The notes below the pieces were generated by a model, which saw only the letters and a list, made by a program, of their open reading frames with translations, was not told where the DNA came from and searched no databases. A stretch of DNA of 52,259 bases, from assembly GCA_040081265.1 (NCBI GenBank), contig JBEBGV010000033.1, positions 1 through 52,259 on the forward strand, in the 5' to 3' direction. Both the position numbers and the translations under genes were made by a program. The stretch comes from JBEBGV01 sp040081265 (lineage in GTDB: Bacteria > Acidobacteriota > Vicinamibacteria > Vicinamibacterales > UBA2999). The stretch's first letter is position 1; each line of letters starts with the position of its first letter. Below are positions 51,540 to 52,259 of the stretch, piece by piece.

Positions 51540-52259
51540 CTACGGCGCGCGCGGCGGACGACGCATCAGCCCGTAGGCGAGGCCGAGGCCGAAGGTGGCC
51601 CCTTCGCCAAACGCGATGATGGCCCGCGAAACGGGACCGAAGTCTGGCTCGCCGATCAACCGTCCGAGCGGCGCCAGCGTCGCGCGCGACCCGCCAGCGG
51701 CGTTTGCGATGGCGTGGATCGTCCCGCCGACAAGCGGTCGGTCGGCGAGGGCGAGGGCAAGCCCGGCCAGGCCGCAGATGGTGGCCGTCACGAGTGCGGC
51801 ACGCACGCGCTTTCGACCACGCGGCGCCGCCATCTCCCCCTCGGTATGACGGGTCGCGATGGCGTAACCTGCTCCCGCCGCTGCCCCGATCACAAGCCCC
51901 TCCAGCCCACCTCCGATGTCGAGGTCGAGGCCGACGAGCGCGGCCAGGCCCCATCGAGCAAACCACTGAACGGCTGTTCCAACGACGCCACCACCGAGCG
52001 CGGCGGCGCCCATCAAAGCCAGGCTCCGACGTGAGCGTAAGCTGGCTTCGGCAAACGAGAGACCCGCCCCGACACCGGCGCCCGCCAGGCCGCCGCAGGC
52101 CCCGCCGATCACGGCGAGCACCGGTGCGATCGCAACCGGAGCCGCACTCTCCGGCGCGGCGGCGAGAATCAAACCTCCAGCGGCGCCGGCCGCCACCCCT
52201 GCCAGACCACCGCCCGCGGCCGCGCCCACCCACCTGTCGGCAGCACTCCGCGCAGCGCG
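51540..52259 (-). CDS. Glycine-rich polytopic membrane protein, cut by the window end
   Basis: The frame stays open to the last base (reading RAARSAADRWVGAAAGGG), so the true start is probably outside and GTG 52229 is internal. At least 229 residues are seen, with several Gly/Ala-rich hydrophobic segments (LAVIGGACGGLAGAGVGAGLS, LEGLVIGAAAGAGYAIA, LVTATICGLAGLALALA) of the glycine-zipper type and basic loops (RGRKRVRAA). It ends FGEGATFGLGLAYGLMRRPP. I do not recognise the family; it could be the membrane part of a larger signalling protein. Confidence 0.6.
   Translation of the reverse strand, partial: RAARSAADRWVGAAAGGGLAGVAAGAAGGLILAAAPESAAPVAIAPVLAVIGGACGGLAGAGVGAGLSFAEASLRSRRSLALMGAAALGGGVVGTAVQWFARWGLAALVGLDLDIGGGLEGLVIGAAAGAGYAIATRHTEGEMAAPRGRKRVRAALVTATICGLAGLALALADRPLVGGTIHAIANAAGGSRATLAPLGRLIGEPDFGPVSRAIIAFGEGATFGLGLAYGLMRRPPRAP

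Noticed and set aside
51343..52233. Extended frame upstream of the small coiled-coil gene (410 codons in total)
   Set aside because: The extension is Arg/Gly-rich shadow of the membrane protein gene at 51540; ATG 51342 has its own ribosome site.
1..52259. tRNA, rRNA, riboswitch or insertion sequence
   Set aside because: No cloverleaf-like segments, rRNA motifs, transposase genes or terminal inverted repeats were noticed on reading either strand; a covariance-model scan would settle small RNAs.

Overview
The window is GC-rich, densely coded bacterial chromosome, most likely from an Acidobacteriota genome (a Vicinamibacteria-like lineage is my guess). Pointers are a VWFA-related protein of the type expanded in acidobacteria (35348-36304), a PD40/TolB-type propeller of the kind found behind acidobacterial Ser/Thr kinases (7981-9366), a winged-helix/TPR regulator, many secreted hydrolases with Gly/Pro-rich linkers just after the signal peptide, and a class D sortase in an otherwise Gram-negative-looking gene set. 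No rRNA, tRNA, CRISPR array, IS element or prophage was seen.

Layout. 1-4259: a 5'-cut P3B (MgtA-like) P-type ATPase, translationally coupled to a two-domain ArsA ATPase. 4245-11976: a serine hydrolase divergent from katG, a headless propeller remnant, a serine-hydrolase-fold protein that has lost its catalytic residues, and a secreted SMP-30-like propeller. 12020-15179: three very small genes, then an iron-uptake accessory operon (DUF3649, PepSY-TM, DUF3325) interrupted by two arrays of 7-bp tandem repeats. 15320-19081: a TacAT-type acetyltransferase toxin-antitoxin pair with its promoter, a DUF2188 operon and a CadC-like winged-helix/TPR regulator whose upstream DNA is a 21-bp minisatellite. 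19625-27010: a heterodimeric ABC exporter with one degenerate ATP site, DUF6335, a sigma factor, DUF4159 and an amidohydrolase.

27282-31011: an 877-residue protein built almost wholly of octapeptides in nine superunits of about 82 residues, convergent (with a shared terminator hairpin) with an RsbRD-type histidine kinase. 31201-34750: a TPR protein followed by a tightly overlapping type III PKS, FAD-oxidoreductase and methyltransferase operon resembling phenolic-lipid (srs-like) pathways. 34747-37129: a minus-strand sortase system, with an LPQTA-tailed secreted protein, a VWA protein and a class D sortase. 37336-45488: a 77-residue-repeat coiled-coil membrane protein, an MBL hydrolase carrying two inserted EF-hands, a PEGA protein, a second MBL protein, RNase HI with a C-terminal hybrid-binding domain, and a CapA-like protein.

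45501-52259: a 1084-residue pseudo-histidine-kinase with an enormous coiled coil, a DinB-like protein, a DUF3105/DUF305 pair, a small heptad-repeat membrane protein and a glycine-rich membrane protein cut by the window end.

The most interesting parts are the self-contained sortase/LPXTA/VWA locus, the octapeptide superrepeat protein, the two pseudoenzymes (hydrolase and kinase), the EF-hand-inserted metallo-beta-lactamase and the PKS operon.
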